A stretch of 64,000 bases of DNA, taken from assembly GCA_023400055.1 (NCBI GenBank), contig JAEXFN010000017.1:149915-213914 (forward strand). Direction: 5' to 3'. Source of the stretch: Bacillota bacterium (GTDB taxonomy: Bacteria; Bacillota; UBA4882; UBA8346). The notes under the pieces were generated by a model. It saw only the letters and a program-made list of their open reading frames with translations. It was not told the DNA's origin and searched no databases. The first letter of the stretch is position 1. The number at the start of each line of letters is the position of its first letter. Position numbers and translations under genes: made by a program. This document shows positions 43,139 to 52,001 of this stretch, piece by piece.

Positions 43139-43359
43139 GATTTCTTAACTGAGTTTGCTCTTTCAGTAATCATTAATGGGATTTTATGCCTCGTGAATCT
43201 TGATTGTATCCCAAAAAATACTACAAGATCGATTTCAACGAGCCAGGGACGGCAGAGTCGGAATTTGGTGAGATTCTTTCTTGGCAACGGCTGAAATCGG
43301 ATAAGTCATCGCCAAACGGAGTCGACCTTCATATGCTACGGTATGGAGGCCGATCATTG

Positions 43360-44022
43360 ATGAATAACGTGAAGACTTTGGCCCAGGCCACCGCCTGGTT
43401 GGACGATCTCTGTCAAAGGTACCCGATTTTGACCACGTCGCGTCATTCCTTGCTCAAAGCGATTGAATTGTTGCGGACCACTTTTTTGAACGGCGGCAAA
43501 CTCTTGGTATGCGGAAACGGTGGCAGCGCCGCCGATGCCGAGCACCTCAGCGGCGAACTGATGAAGGGTTTTTTAAAGAAGCGTCCGATAACGCCGGATC
43601 TCCGCACCAAACTGCTGGAGATCGGCGCCGAATCGAGCTGGGTCGATCTGTTGCAAGGGGCTTTGCCGGTGATTCCGTTGAGCGGTAACGGCGCTTTGGC
43701 CACGGCTATCAGCAATGACCAAGGCGAGGAGCTGATCTTCGCCCAGCAAATTTTGGGGTTGGGCCGGCCGGAAGATTGCCTGCTGGCGATCAGCACCTCG
43801 GGGTTATCGCTCAATGTGGTGCGGGCGGTTTTGGTCGCTAAATCGCTCAATCTGGCGACCATCGGCTTGACCGGGGGAACCGGCGGGGAGCTGATCTCGT
43901 TGTGTGACGCTACGGTGGTGGTTCCGGCAACCGCGACCTATCAGATCCAGGAGTACCATCTGCCAATCTATCACACCTTTTGTGCGGTATTGGAAGAGTG
44001 CTTTTTCAATGAGGGCAAGTAA
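43360..44022 (+). CDS. SIS-domain phosphosugar isomerase (GmhA/DiaA-like)
   Basis: A 220-residue protein with a sugar isomerase fold. The motif LLVCGNGGSAADAEHLSGELMKGF (about residues 46-70) and LAISTSGLSLNVVRAVLVAKSLNLATIGLTGG match sedoheptulose-7-phosphate isomerase GmhA, the first step in heptose synthesis, and its relative DiaA. The insert KKRPITPDLRTKLLEIGAESSWVDLLQGALPVIPLSGNGALATAISNDQG is longer than in E. coli GmhA and is typical of proteins annotated as SIS-domain/phosphoheptose isomerase in Clostridia. ATG 43360 follows GGAGGC; longer frames run into the repeat area. Confidence 0.85.
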   Translation: MNNVKTLAQATAWLDDLCQRYPILTTSRHSLLKAIELLRTTFLNGGKLLVCGNGGSAADAEHLSGELMKGFLKKRPITPDLRTKLLEIGAESSWVDLLQGALPVIPLSGNGALATAISNDQGEELIFAQQILGLGRPEDCLLAISTSGLSLNVVRAVLVAKSLNLATIGLTGGTGGELISLCDATVVVPATATYQIQEYHLPIYHTFCAVLEECFFNEGK

Positions 44023-44080
44023 TCTTGTTCCGAAGCAACGGAGGCTATTGTTAAGAATTTATCAAAACCCGCCGGAGGGA

Positions 44081-44109
44081 TTGACTTTTCAATTATGGTA
44101 TATTAAAAT
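44081..44109 (+). promoter_or_regulatory. Sigma-A-type promoter upstream of rubredoxin
   Basis: TTGACT (44081-44086), 17-base spacer, TAAAAT (44104-44109). It would give a leader of about 225 bases before the rubredoxin start, holding a 15-bp inverted repeat. Confidence 0.6.
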
Positions 44110-44217
44110 TCAACTATGTTAAATAAATCTCTCTAGAACTTTCAATTACTTTCGGGTATACTATATATGTCATCGCAAAGCCCATGGATCTAAAATCTGA
44201 ACATATATTTAGCAGTA

Positions 44218-44307
44218 ATAAAATGAAGAAAAGGCCGTTATTTTTTCTTTTTCCCAACCGATGATTGCAGGGCGGGGAATTCAGACGCAAGATTTTCTTC
44301 ATTTTAT
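44218..44307. promoter_or_regulatory. Perfect 15-bp inverted repeat in the rubredoxin leader
   Basis: ATAAAATGAAGAAAA (44218-44232) and TTTTCTTCATTTTAT (44293-44307) are exact reverse complements around 60 bases. It ends 32 bases before the rubredoxin ATG. It might be an mRNA structure that hides or presents the start region, or the terminal repeats of a tiny mobile-element remnant. Confidence 0.55.
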
Positions 44308-44339
44308 ATATTCATAATAGTTTGAGGAGGCAAAATATC

Positions 44340-44501
44340 ATGCAAAAATGGCAATGTACGATCTGCGGTTATATCTACGATCCCGCGGTTGGCGACCCGG
44401 ACAACGGCATCAATCCCGGTACCGCGTTTGAAGATCTCCCCGCCGATTGGGTATGCCCGGAATGCGGCGTCGGCAAAGACTCGTTCGAACCGCTTGATTG
44501 A
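44340..44501 (+). CDS. Rubredoxin
   Basis: A 53-residue one-iron electron carrier. The two metal-binding knuckles are Cys6-Thr-Ile-Cys9-Gly and Cys39-Pro-Glu-Cys42-Gly, with the usual aromatic core (Trp4, Tyr11, Tyr13, Phe30, Trp37). The ATG follows GAGGAGG. In anaerobes it delivers electrons to rubrerythrins, superoxide reductases and flavodiiron proteins; none of those is next to it here. Monocistronic, with its own likely promoter. Confidence 0.97.
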   Translation: MQKWQCTICGYIYDPAVGDPDNGINPGTAFEDLPADWVCPECGVGKDSFEPLD

Positions 44502-44676
44502 GGCGGAATCCCGATGGCGTAAAGCCCCGAATGTTCGGTGGGTCGGAGCATCGCCCCAGCTTTGCGCGTCAGTCATGGGACAAGTCGTAAATTCTTATCG
44601 GTAAAGGTGAAAAGCGACTGCGATCGTAAATTAGTTGGCCGAGATAAGATTTTTGCGGATAAGTTTCCATGTTTTA

Positions 44677-45159
44677 TTAGACGAAAAAGGAGATTTGTGA
44701 ATCGCGGGCGTTTTGAAGAAATTGATCGACTCCGGCGATTTCCAAATGTTCGTAAGGAATCAGCTCTTCCGGTTGAATGCCCAGAAGCTTCAAAGAGGCT
44801 TCGCAAGCTACAAAACGGATTTGACGTTCCATCGCCAGCTTGAAAAGATCTGCTGCCGTTTGACCGTCCTTTTGGCGGATTAATTTTTTCATCAGCCATG
44901 GACCGATTCCCCAAAAATTCATTTTCGATAAACCGATTTTTTCGATTCCAACCGGCATCATTCCCTTGAAAAGGTTTTCAAGGGTACGGTTGGTTTTGAT
45001 TGTGGTGCGCCGGAGCAAGTTCATGCCCCAGAAGGTGAAAAAAATGGTTACCTCCATTCCCTGGCCGGCCGCACCGTTTGCCAGGGTTAAGGCGGCCATC
45101 GCTTTATCAAAATCGCCGCTAAACATGATCATGCTGAATTTTGGTTTGGCCTCTGACAT
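44677..45159 (-). CDS. DsrE/DsrF-like family protein
   Basis: A 160-residue soluble protein with SMIMFSGDFDKAMAALTLANGAAGQGMEVTIFFTFWGMNLLRR, typical of the larger DsrE/DsrF/DrsH-like group that takes part in sulfur-relay or peroxiredoxin-like functions. The conserved cysteine lies in FVACEASLKLLGI near residue 123, the usual place of the sulfur-carrying residue. The start at 45159 follows GAAAGGTGA. It is on the minus strand and convergent with rubredoxin; a sulfur-transfer role is family knowledge, not shown by context. Confidence 0.85.
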   Translation of the reverse strand: MSEAKPKFSMIMFSGDFDKAMAALTLANGAAGQGMEVTIFFTFWGMNLLRRTTIKTNRTLENLFKGMMPVGIEKIGLSKMNFWGIGPWLMKKLIRQKDGQTAADLFKLAMERQIRFVACEASLKLLGIQPEELIPYEHLEIAGVDQFLQNARDSQISFFV

Positions 45160-45369
45160 TTTTTCACCTTTCAATCGCGTTTGTCGCTTTGCTTCAATAA
45201 ATTCGCTTGTTCTGCCTCTTGCGCGATAAGTAGAAAACGCATCGGTTTGGAGCGGATTTAGTTTGCTGTGGATATCAATCGCTTGAGATTTTGCCACAAA
45301 AAGAATTTTCTATAGTTTAGCCGGTAAAATCGCCGATAAACTGGAATATCTTAGTTTATACTAAAGGAC

Positions 45370-46284
45370 ATGAATAACGTCATGATAAAATACCGTGAAT
45401 TGACTCTGGAAGACAAACCGGCCTTCGATCGGGCGCTCCAGGCTTTACAGACGGAATCTTCTGATTTGACTTTTACCAATCTGTTTATGTGGAAACATAA
45501 TTATGGCCTGGAAGTCCATTATGATGCCGCGAGCGATTTTTGGTTGCTCTTTGCCAAGCCGCCTTTTCCGAAATGGAAACCATTTTTCCTGCCGCCGATC
45601 GGTGATTGGTCCAATCCCGAAAAATTACGGATCGCTCTGTCACTAATGGCAGAAACTTCCCAAACGGAAGGGTTTGAACTTCGGATCCGCCGTGCTCCGC
45701 TCCAGTTATTGGAACCATTGAAAGTGCTGGATCCGACGTTTACTTCCAAAGAAGAACGCTATACGTTTGATTACGTTTACCGGGCCGAGGACTTGCTGAA
45801 TTTGGCGGGCCGGAAATACCACGCCAAACGGAATCATCTGAATCAGTTTTTACGGAAATACCATTGGGAATTTCAACGGATTACCCCGGAGATTGCGACG
45901 GAGTGTTTGGAATTGGAGGAAGAATGGTTCAACATCTCGAAAAATCGGGAACTGTTAACCGATGAGGAATGGGCAATGGCCACACTCTTTAAGCATTTTA
46001 GCGAGTTGAAGGTGACAGGGGGAGTCATCCGCGTGGATGGCCGCATTCAAGCCATTGCCGTGGGGGAAGAGTTAAACTCGAGTATGACAGTGGTCCATAT
46101 CGAGAAGGCCAATACGGAGTTCGATGGAATCTATGTCGCAATCAACCAGTTATCTATCCAAGAATGTTGGTCAGAGCGACCTTTTATCAACCGCGAAGAA
46201 GATATGGGAATCGAAGGTTTGCAAAAGGCCAAGTTATCCTACCATCCTTTTCGATTTGTTGAAAAATACAGTATCATGAAATAA
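45370..46284 (+). CDS. DUF2156 / phosphatidylglycerol lysyltransferase C-terminal-like protein (GNAT fold)
   Basis: A 304-residue soluble protein. IKYRELTLEDKPAFDRALQ, TFTNLFMWKHNYGLEV, the basic KYHAKRNHLNQFLRKY and the C-terminal INREEDMGIEGLQKAKLSYHPFRFVEKY are hallmarks of the DUF2156 family, a duplicated GNAT-like fold related to the catalytic domain of aminoacyl-phosphatidylglycerol synthases. No membrane flippase part is present, so lipid aminoacylation cannot be assumed. The start may be ATG 45370 or ATG 45382. Confidence 0.85.
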   Translation: MNNVMIKYRELTLEDKPAFDRALQALQTESSDLTFTNLFMWKHNYGLEVHYDAASDFWLLFAKPPFPKWKPFFLPPIGDWSNPEKLRIALSLMAETSQTEGFELRIRRAPLQLLEPLKVLDPTFTSKEERYTFDYVYRAEDLLNLAGRKYHAKRNHLNQFLRKYHWEFQRITPEIATECLELEEEWFNISKNRELLTDEEWAMATLFKHFSELKVTGGVIRVDGRIQAIAVGEELNSSMTVVHIEKANTEFDGIYVAINQLSIQECWSERPFINREEDMGIEGLQKAKLSYHPFRFVEKYSIMK

Positions 46285-46324
46285 AAAAAGCATTTACTCG
46301 ATTTTTAAGTGAAGGAGAGTAATC

Positions 46325-46816
46325 ATGGCGAGTGAATCTTCTTTCGATGTCGTTTCGAAAGTGAATATGCAGGAGATTGATAATGCGGTCAATCAAACGT
46401 TGAAGGAGATCAGTCAGCGTTATGATTTTAAAGGCAGTCATACTGAATTGTTGGTTGAGGATGATAATTTAAAAATCATCGCCGCAGACGATTATAAACT
46501 GAAAAGTGTCATCGATGTTTTACAGGCCAAAATGATTAACCGGAAGGTATCGGTGCGCAATTTGGAATTTGGCAAGGTCGAAGAGGCGAGTGGCGGCACC
46601 AAACGCCAAATGATCAAGATCAAACAGGGGATCGAGAGCGAAACGGCCAAGAAAATTGTTAAAGACATTAAAGGTTTAAATTTGAAAGTTCAGGCACAAA
46701 TAATGAGCGATCAGCTCAGAGTCGTTGGGAAAAACAAAGATGATCTGCAAAAGGTAATCGGATTTTTACGTGATAAAGATTATGGCTTGGAATTGCAGTT
46801 TGTCAATTATCGATAA
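46325..46816 (+). CDS. yajQ: YajQ-family nucleotide-binding protein
   Basis: A 163-residue protein with the family start SSFDVVSKVNMQEIDNAVNQTLKEISQRYDFKGS and the end QVIGFLRDKDYGLELQFVNYR-like pattern (here KVIGFLRDKDYGLELQFVNYR split over the last 21 residues). YajQ proteins form two ferredoxin-like domains; some bind c-di-GMP and modulate transcription. A GGDEF/HD-GYP protein is encoded 4 kb upstream. AAGGAGAG precedes the ATG. It is the first gene of a short group with yqeK and rsfS. Confidence 0.95.
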   Translation: MASESSFDVVSKVNMQEIDNAVNQTLKEISQRYDFKGSHTELLVEDDNLKIIAADDYKLKSVIDVLQAKMINRKVSVRNLEFGKVEEASGGTKRQMIKIKQGIESETAKKIVKDIKGLNLKVQAQIMSDQLRVVGKNKDDLQKVIGFLRDKDYGLELQFVNYR

Positions 46817-46859
46817 AATGAGTGGATTAAATCAGAAAAACTTGAGAGAGGATAAGTTT

Positions 46860-47432
46860 GTGGATCGCGAGCAAATTATTAATTATTTGAAGCAGCATGT
46901 TTCGCCGGCCCGCCTCAAGCATTGTCTAGGGGTGGAGCGTGTTGCCCTGGAATTGGGGTCCAAATTCGGAGTCACTCCCGAGCAAGTTTCTCCAGCGGCT
47001 TTACTGCATGATATTTGCCGGGAGTATACACCAGATTCTCTCTTGCAACTAGCAGGCAATTTTGGTATAGTTATAGACGACATCGAACGAGCCGAACCGT
47101 TGTTATTGCACGGTTTCGTAGGGGCTGAATTGGTCCGCAGAGAATTGAAGATACAGGATGCCCATATTCTGGAAGCGATTTCTTTTCATATTACGGGTGC
47201 CGCTAATCTTTCGCCGTTGGCCCAATTAGTGTTCGTAGCCGACTTTGTTGAACCGGGACGTACTTTTGAATATGTCCGGGAATTGCGGCGGTTGATGTCG
47301 CATTTATCTGCGGATCAGCTTTTATTGCGGGTTTATAATCATACGATTTGCTATGTAATCGGCCAGGGCTATTTAATTGACCGAAAAAGCATCGAAGGTC
47401 GAAATCAATTGATTCTAAAGGGAGTTCAATGA
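46860..47432 (+). CDS. yqeK: YqeK-family HD-domain diadenosine tetraphosphatase
   Basis: A 190-residue HD-domain hydrolase that splits symmetrical Ap4A to ADP in characterised homologues. Metal ligands are visible as His in LKHCLGVERVALEL, His-Asp in ALLHDICREYTP, His in LLLHGFVGAEL and ISFHITGA. GTG 46860 (GAGAGG upstream) gives an N-terminus like known YqeK proteins; ATG 46818 would add 14 residues. The usual order nadD-yqeK-rsfS is broken here: nadD is absent and yajQ precedes. It overlaps rsfS by 4 bases. Confidence 0.92.
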   Translation: MDREQIINYLKQHVSPARLKHCLGVERVALELGSKFGVTPEQVSPAALLHDICREYTPDSLLQLAGNFGIVIDDIERAEPLLLHGFVGAELVRRELKIQDAHILEAISFHITGAANLSPLAQLVFVADFVEPGRTFEYVRELRRLMSHLSADQLLLRVYNHTICYVIGQGYLIDRKSIEGRNQLILKGVQ

Positions 47433-47764
47433 ATAATAGGTTATTAGCTTTAGCTAAGGAAGCAGCGGAGGAGAAGAAAGCTCATAATCCGGTACTCTTG
47501 GATTTACGGGGACTTTCTGGTGTAACCGATTATTTCTTGGTATGTTCGGGGCATAACCCGGTTCAAGTAAAGGCGATCGCTGATAACATTTTAGATAAAT
47601 TTGCGAATGATGGAGCGCCGCTTCCTTTTAAGGAAGGTTATAACGAGGGGTTATGGATTTTGTTGGATTGCGGCGAGTTTGTCATTCATATTTTACGCCA
47701 GGAAGAACGGGAATTTTATGGTTTGGAACATCTTTGGCATGATGCCAAACTGGTTGTACTGTAA
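47429..47764 (+). CDS. rsfS: Ribosomal silencing factor RsfS
   Basis: A 111-residue protein that binds L14 (uL14) of the large subunit and blocks subunit joining when nutrients are scarce. LLDLRGLSGVTDYFLVCSGHNPVQVKAIADNIL and the end GEFVIHILRQEEREFYGLEHLWHDA are standard for RsfS (YbeB/YqeL). The ATG start overlaps the yqeK stop (ATGA), showing translational coupling. Confidence 0.97.
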   Translation: MNNRLLALAKEAAEEKKAHNPVLLDLRGLSGVTDYFLVCSGHNPVQVKAIADNILDKFANDGAPLPFKEGYNEGLWILLDCGEFVIHILRQEEREFYGLEHLWHDAKLVVL

Positions 47765-47784
47765 AAATTATAATTTTAAAAATA

Positions 47785-48005
47785 TAGATGGAATACTAGC
47801 TGCGAAGAGGCACAAGTAAGTCTCCCGAAAATTTAAGAGAGTCGGTGGATGGTGAAAATCGACATTTTAGGAGACTGAACTCAGCCTGGGAGCTAGCCTT
47901 GCTCGGAGGGACCGAGATTTTGAGGGTTCGAAAACGAACCGAATCAGGGTGGTACCGCGGATAATTCGCCCCTGGCAAAGTGGCCAGGGTATATTTTTTT
48001 ATAGG
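47785..48005 (+). ncRNA. T-box leader with leucine specifier, controlling leuS
   Basis: The T-box sequence AGGGTGGTACCGCGG lies at 47946-47960, followed by a terminator with CCCTGG/CCAGGG and a run of T (47969-48000). The stem I region contains AAGAGAGTCGG and GACTGAACTCAGCC; the specifier codon at 47880-47882 is CTC (Leu), which agrees with the downstream gene. Confidence 0.95.
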
Positions 48006-48015
48006 AGGATTCGTA

Positions 48016-50466
48016 ATGGGGAAAGTGGATAAGTATCATCATCTCGAGATTGAGCCGCGTTGGCAAAAAAAATGGGAGGAAGACGGGTTATACCGGTCCG
48101 AAATCAAACCCGATCAGCCGAAATATTATGCCCTTACCATGCTCCCCTATCCAAGCGGTGACCTCCATATCGGCCATTGGTACGCTTTTACCCCTTCTGA
48201 TGCATTTGCCCGCTATAAACGCATGACTGGGTATAATGTGCTGTTTCCCATGGGCTTCGACGCTTTTGGTCTACCTGCGGAGAACGCTGCGATTAAACGA
48301 GGAATTCATCCTTTCCAATGGACGATGAAAAATATCGAAAATATGCGAAAACAACTTCATTCCATGGGCGCCATCTTTGACTGGCGGCGGGAGGCTGTAT
48401 CGTGCCTGCCTGATTTTTACCGTTGGACACAGTGGTTTTTTCTCAAATTTTATGAAAAAGGAATTGCTTACCGGAAATATTCGCCGGTTGATTTTTGCCC
48501 ATCCTGTAATACGACCTTAGCCCGTGAGCAAGTCTGGGGTGAGGACCGCCATTGCGAACGCTGTAATACGCCAGTAATTAAGAAAGAACTAAACCAGTGG
48601 TTCTTTAAGATTACCGATTATGCCGATGAGTTGTTGGATTTTTCCAAGATTGAATGGCCGGAACGGGTTGTTACCATGCAACAGAATTGGATCGGGCGGA
48701 GCGAAGGCGCCGAAGTAATTTTCCATACCGAAACGGGGCAGGCGATTAAGATTTTTACTACCCGCCCGGATACGCTCTGGGGAGTGACCTTTATGGTTCT
48801 GGCACCGGAGCATCCGTTGGTAGCGGAGATTACTGCCGCCGAACAGCGCGCCAAAGTGGATGAATATGTGGCCCAAGCCGGCCGGCAGAGTGAGATAGAA
48901 CGGTTAGCGACGACTAAAGAAAAAACGGGTGTCTTTACTGGAGCCTATGCTGTCAATCCCGTTAATGGCGAACGAATACCGATTTGGATTGCCGATTATG
49001 TGATGATGAGTTATGGAACCGGCGCTATCATGGCGGTGCCCGCTCATGATGAACGTGATTTTGCTTTTGCGGTCAAATACCAACTACCAATCCAGATCGT
49101 CATCGCTCCACCGGGATGGTCGGGAACAGAAAAATTAAATGAAGCTTATACCGGTGTCGAAGAAGGTATCTTGGTCAATTCCGGACCATTTGACGGTACA
49201 ATCGCCAGGGAAGCGAAGTCTCTGGTCACTCAATGGGTAGAAAAACAAGGATTTGGAACCAAGGCGGTTAACTACCGGTTGCGGGATTGGCTGATCAGTC
49301 GGCAACGTTATTGGGGAGCACCGATCCCAATTATTTATTGTGAAAAATGTGGTACAGTCCCGATTCCTGAGAAGGATTTGCCAGTTTTATTGCCGGAAGA
49401 TGCCGAATTTTTGCCGACCGGCGAATCGCCATTAAAATATCATGAAGGGTTCCGGAAGACCACTTGTCCAAAATGCGGCGGGCCGGCCGAACGGGAAACC
49501 GATACCATGGACACTTTTATGTGTTCTTCATGGTATCAATATGCCTATTTAAGTCCTTATTATCATGGAGACCTTCCCTTCGATCCGCAGGAAGCCCAAT
49601 ATTGGCTTCCGGTCGATATGTATACGGGCGGTGTCGAACATGCCTGCATGCATTTAATTTATACCCGCTTTTTTACCAAAGCGATGCGGGATCTGGGGTT
49701 GGTTGATTTTGACGAGCCAATGCTTCGTTTGAGAAATCAGGGAATCATTCTTGGCGAGGACAGCGAAAAGATGAGCAAGTCCAGGGGGAATGTGGTGGCT
49801 CCGGATGATTTGGTCCAAAAATACGGCGCTGATGCGGTCCGGACGTATTTAATGTTCGGCTGGCGTTGGGAACAGGGGGGACCTTGGGACAGCCGCGGTG
49901 CTGAAGGAATGTACCGCTTTATGAATCGGATTTGGGACTTAACCCTGGAAACGGCGGACCCCGCAAACCGAGAAGAGAGTGCCAAATTATTACGGCGTAA
50001 AACGCATCAAACCATCGCCAAGGCAACCCGAGATTTTGAAGCCTTCTCATTTAACACATATATCGCTGCGTTGATGGAATTTTCCAACATAATGGCCAAA
50101 TATAAAAATGACACTTATGCTTCCGAAGCCTGGAACGAAGCAGTGCGAACCCTGCTCTTGCTATTGGCTCCTGCCGCTCCGCACATTACCGAGGAAGTTT
50201 GGAGCCGTCTCGAATTCGGCTATTCAATTCATACCCAACGCTGGCCGGAGTCAAATTCGGTTTTAGCCGCTGAGGAAACTGTGGAAATCGTGCTGCAGAT
50301 TAACGGAAAAATTCGGGAAAAGATTATAGTTCCCATTGGCAGCAGCGAGGCTGAATTACGGAAGATTGCCCTGAATAATCCGACGATAACCGAAGCTATT
50401 CAGGAGAAAAGCGTTAAAAAAGTAGTCGTGGTTCCTAATCGTCTGATCAATATTGTCATTGCTTAG
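48016..50466 (+). CDS. leuS: Leucyl-tRNA synthetase
   Basis: An 816-residue class I synthetase charging tRNA-Leu. HIGH at 51-54 (PYPSGDLHIGHWYAF), the zinc-like knuckle FCPSCNTTLAREQVWGEDRHCERC near 170, the CP1 editing domain with TTRPDTLWGVTF near 250 and FAVPAHDERD-like MAVPAHDERDFAFA, and KMSKS at 585-589. The start ATG 48016 follows AGGAGG, directly after the T-box terminator. Usual length for a bacterial LeuS. Confidence 0.98.
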   Translation: MGKVDKYHHLEIEPRWQKKWEEDGLYRSEIKPDQPKYYALTMLPYPSGDLHIGHWYAFTPSDAFARYKRMTGYNVLFPMGFDAFGLPAENAAIKRGIHPFQWTMKNIENMRKQLHSMGAIFDWRREAVSCLPDFYRWTQWFFLKFYEKGIAYRKYSPVDFCPSCNTTLAREQVWGEDRHCERCNTPVIKKELNQWFFKITDYADELLDFSKIEWPERVVTMQQNWIGRSEGAEVIFHTETGQAIKIFTTRPDTLWGVTFMVLAPEHPLVAEITAAEQRAKVDEYVAQAGRQSEIERLATTKEKTGVFTGAYAVNPVNGERIPIWIADYVMMSYGTGAIMAVPAHDERDFAFAVKYQLPIQIVIAPPGWSGTEKLNEAYTGVEEGILVNSGPFDGTIAREAKSLVTQWVEKQGFGTKAVNYRLRDWLISRQRYWGAPIPIIYCEKCGTVPIPEKDLPVLLPEDAEFLPTGESPLKYHEGFRKTTCPKCGGPAERETDTMDTFMCSSWYQYAYLSPYYHGDLPFDPQEAQYWLPVDMYTGGVEHACMHLIYTRFFTKAMRDLGLVDFDEPMLRLRNQGIILGEDSEKMSKSRGNVVAPDDLVQKYGADAVRTYLMFGWRWEQGGPWDSRGAEGMYRFMNRIWDLTLETADPANREESAKLLRRKTHQTIAKATRDFEAFSFNTYIAALMEFSNIMAKYKNDTYASEAWNEAVRTLLLLLAPAAPHITEEVWSRLEFGYSIHTQRWPESNSVLAAEETVEIVLQINGKIREKIIVPIGSSEAELRKIALNNPTITEAIQEKSVKKVVVVPNRLINIVIA

Positions 50467-50527
50467 TTTAATTGACTAAGCAGAACATCTCGTCCAATTA
50501 TACAATTTAAACTCCTACCAAAACAGT

Positions 50528-50557
50528 AAGCCCGGGGAAACTCCGGGCTTTTTTATT
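50528..50557 (+). terminator. Rho-independent terminator of leuS
   Basis: AAGCCCGG (50528-50535) pairs with CCGGGCTT (50543-50550); TTTTTTATTT overlaps and follows. Confidence 0.9.
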
Positions 50558-50625
50558 TGAATAGAACCCCAGCTTCAAGGGGAATTTATCATGGAGTTTT
50601 TGATTTCAACGACGAGGTGGAACTA

Positions 50626-51912
50626 TTGAAAACCAGCAAAAAAATAAAACTGATCGTTGTTGGCAGCTTAATACTGGTTACTTGCTACTTGGCATTGATT
50701 AGCTATATTCAATCTTCCTCTTTCCCCCAATATATCCATTTAAGTCCTGGACAAAGAATGGATCTTATTACACGTTATCCTTTAAGTTTTTATACCCGCA
50801 TGCGCCAAAACACCGATAATTATCAACATCTGATTTTTAACACCAAAGCCTTGACTCACTATGACGTTCAGTTAAGATTGCTTGGTGCAATTCCGATAAA
50901 GACTCTTCATGTTATTATTAAAAAACCGTTGATGGTTGTTCCAAGTGGTCAATCGGTGGGAGTTCTTTATTCTAGTCGCGGAGTCGTAATTGTAGGACTG
51001 GTTAATCTGAAAAACGAACAAGCCAAAGAATGTTCGCCGGCCAGAGAAGCGGGACTAAAAATCGGCGACATTATCTTAGAAATTAATAAAAGGTCCGTCA
51101 ATATTGTCGAAGAAGTTGAAGATACATTAAAAAAATACCAAGCGAAGCAGCGAAATTTAATCCTGACCGTTCGTAGGGATGAGCAAATCATTCATGTACC
51201 AATTCAACCGGTATTAGCCGAAGCTCAATCGGGTTTTTCACAAAAAAGATATATGTTGGGAATTTTAATCGAAGATCCGGCCGCCGGAGTCGGAACTCTT
51301 TCTTTTTATGATCCGGTAACCCGAAGGTTTGCAGGACTGGGACATCGGATCTCTAATTTTGCGGGGAAAAAAGAGATACCGTTTCAAAATGGAGAAATTG
51401 TTCTCGCCAATATTACCGGATTAAAAATGGGAACTCCCGGTCGTCCCGGTGAAAAAGTCGGACTTTTTAATATCAACACCAGTCCGGTGGGGAAAATTGT
51501 TCGAAACACCCAATTTGGAATATATGGGATACTCTATAATCATTTTTATGGAGTTGGGGAACAAGTTCCGGTAGCCTATATTTCTGAGATTAAGAATGGG
51601 CCCGCGCAAATTTACACGGTTATAAAAGGAACGAAAGTAGAAAGCTTTGAGGTTCAAATACTCAAGGTTTATCCGCAAGATCGTCCCAGGGATAAGGGTT
51701 TGATTATTAAAGTTACTGATCCAAGGCTGCTAAGTCTCACAGGAGGAATAATTCAAGGAATGAGCGGCAGTCCCATTATTCAAAATGGGAAGCTGGTGGG
51801 AGCCGTAACCCATGTTTTTGTCAATGACCCTACAAAAGGATATGGGGTCCTAGCTGAATGGATGGTCCAAGAGATGAGTCGTAAAAATATAAAATTATCA
51901 AAAGCATCTTAG
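50626..51912 (+). CDS. spoIVB: SpoIVB serine peptidase (sporulation sigma-K checkpoint)
   Basis: A 428-residue secreted protease made in the forespore; in Bacillus it cleaves SpoIVFA and thereby triggers pro-sigma-K processing. An N-terminal membrane anchor (about residues 10-30) is followed by a PDZ domain (about 115-195, AREAGLKIGDIILEINKRSV) and the S55 peptidase domain with His240 (LGHRIS), Asp365 (VTDPRLL) and Ser380 in GMSGSPI, matching the known His-Asp-Ser triad. TTG 50626 with GAGGTGG upstream is the likely start; the frame is open from 50557. It is next to spo0A, the ancestral order. Its target factor sigK is 25 kb away in this window. Confidence 0.96.
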   Translation: MKTSKKIKLIVVGSLILVTCYLALISYIQSSSFPQYIHLSPGQRMDLITRYPLSFYTRMRQNTDNYQHLIFNTKALTHYDVQLRLLGAIPIKTLHVIIKKPLMVVPSGQSVGVLYSSRGVVIVGLVNLKNEQAKECSPAREAGLKIGDIILEINKRSVNIVEEVEDTLKKYQAKQRNLILTVRRDEQIIHVPIQPVLAEAQSGFSQKRYMLGILIEDPAAGVGTLSFYDPVTRRFAGLGHRISNFAGKKEIPFQNGEIVLANITGLKMGTPGRPGEKVGLFNINTSPVGKIVRNTQFGIYGILYNHFYGVGEQVPVAYISEIKNGPAQIYTVIKGTKVESFEVQILKVYPQDRPRDKGLIIKVTDPRLLSLTGGIIQGMSGSPIIQNGKLVGAVTHVFVNDPTKGYGVLAEWMVQEMSRKNIKLSKAS

Positions 51913-52001
51913 GATGCTTCTTTTTTTCGCTGAAATCAGACCATAAAAAGGAATTTCAAAACCGGATAGCGAAGTTAATAAAAAATGGGGGTGTGAAAAA
52001 T

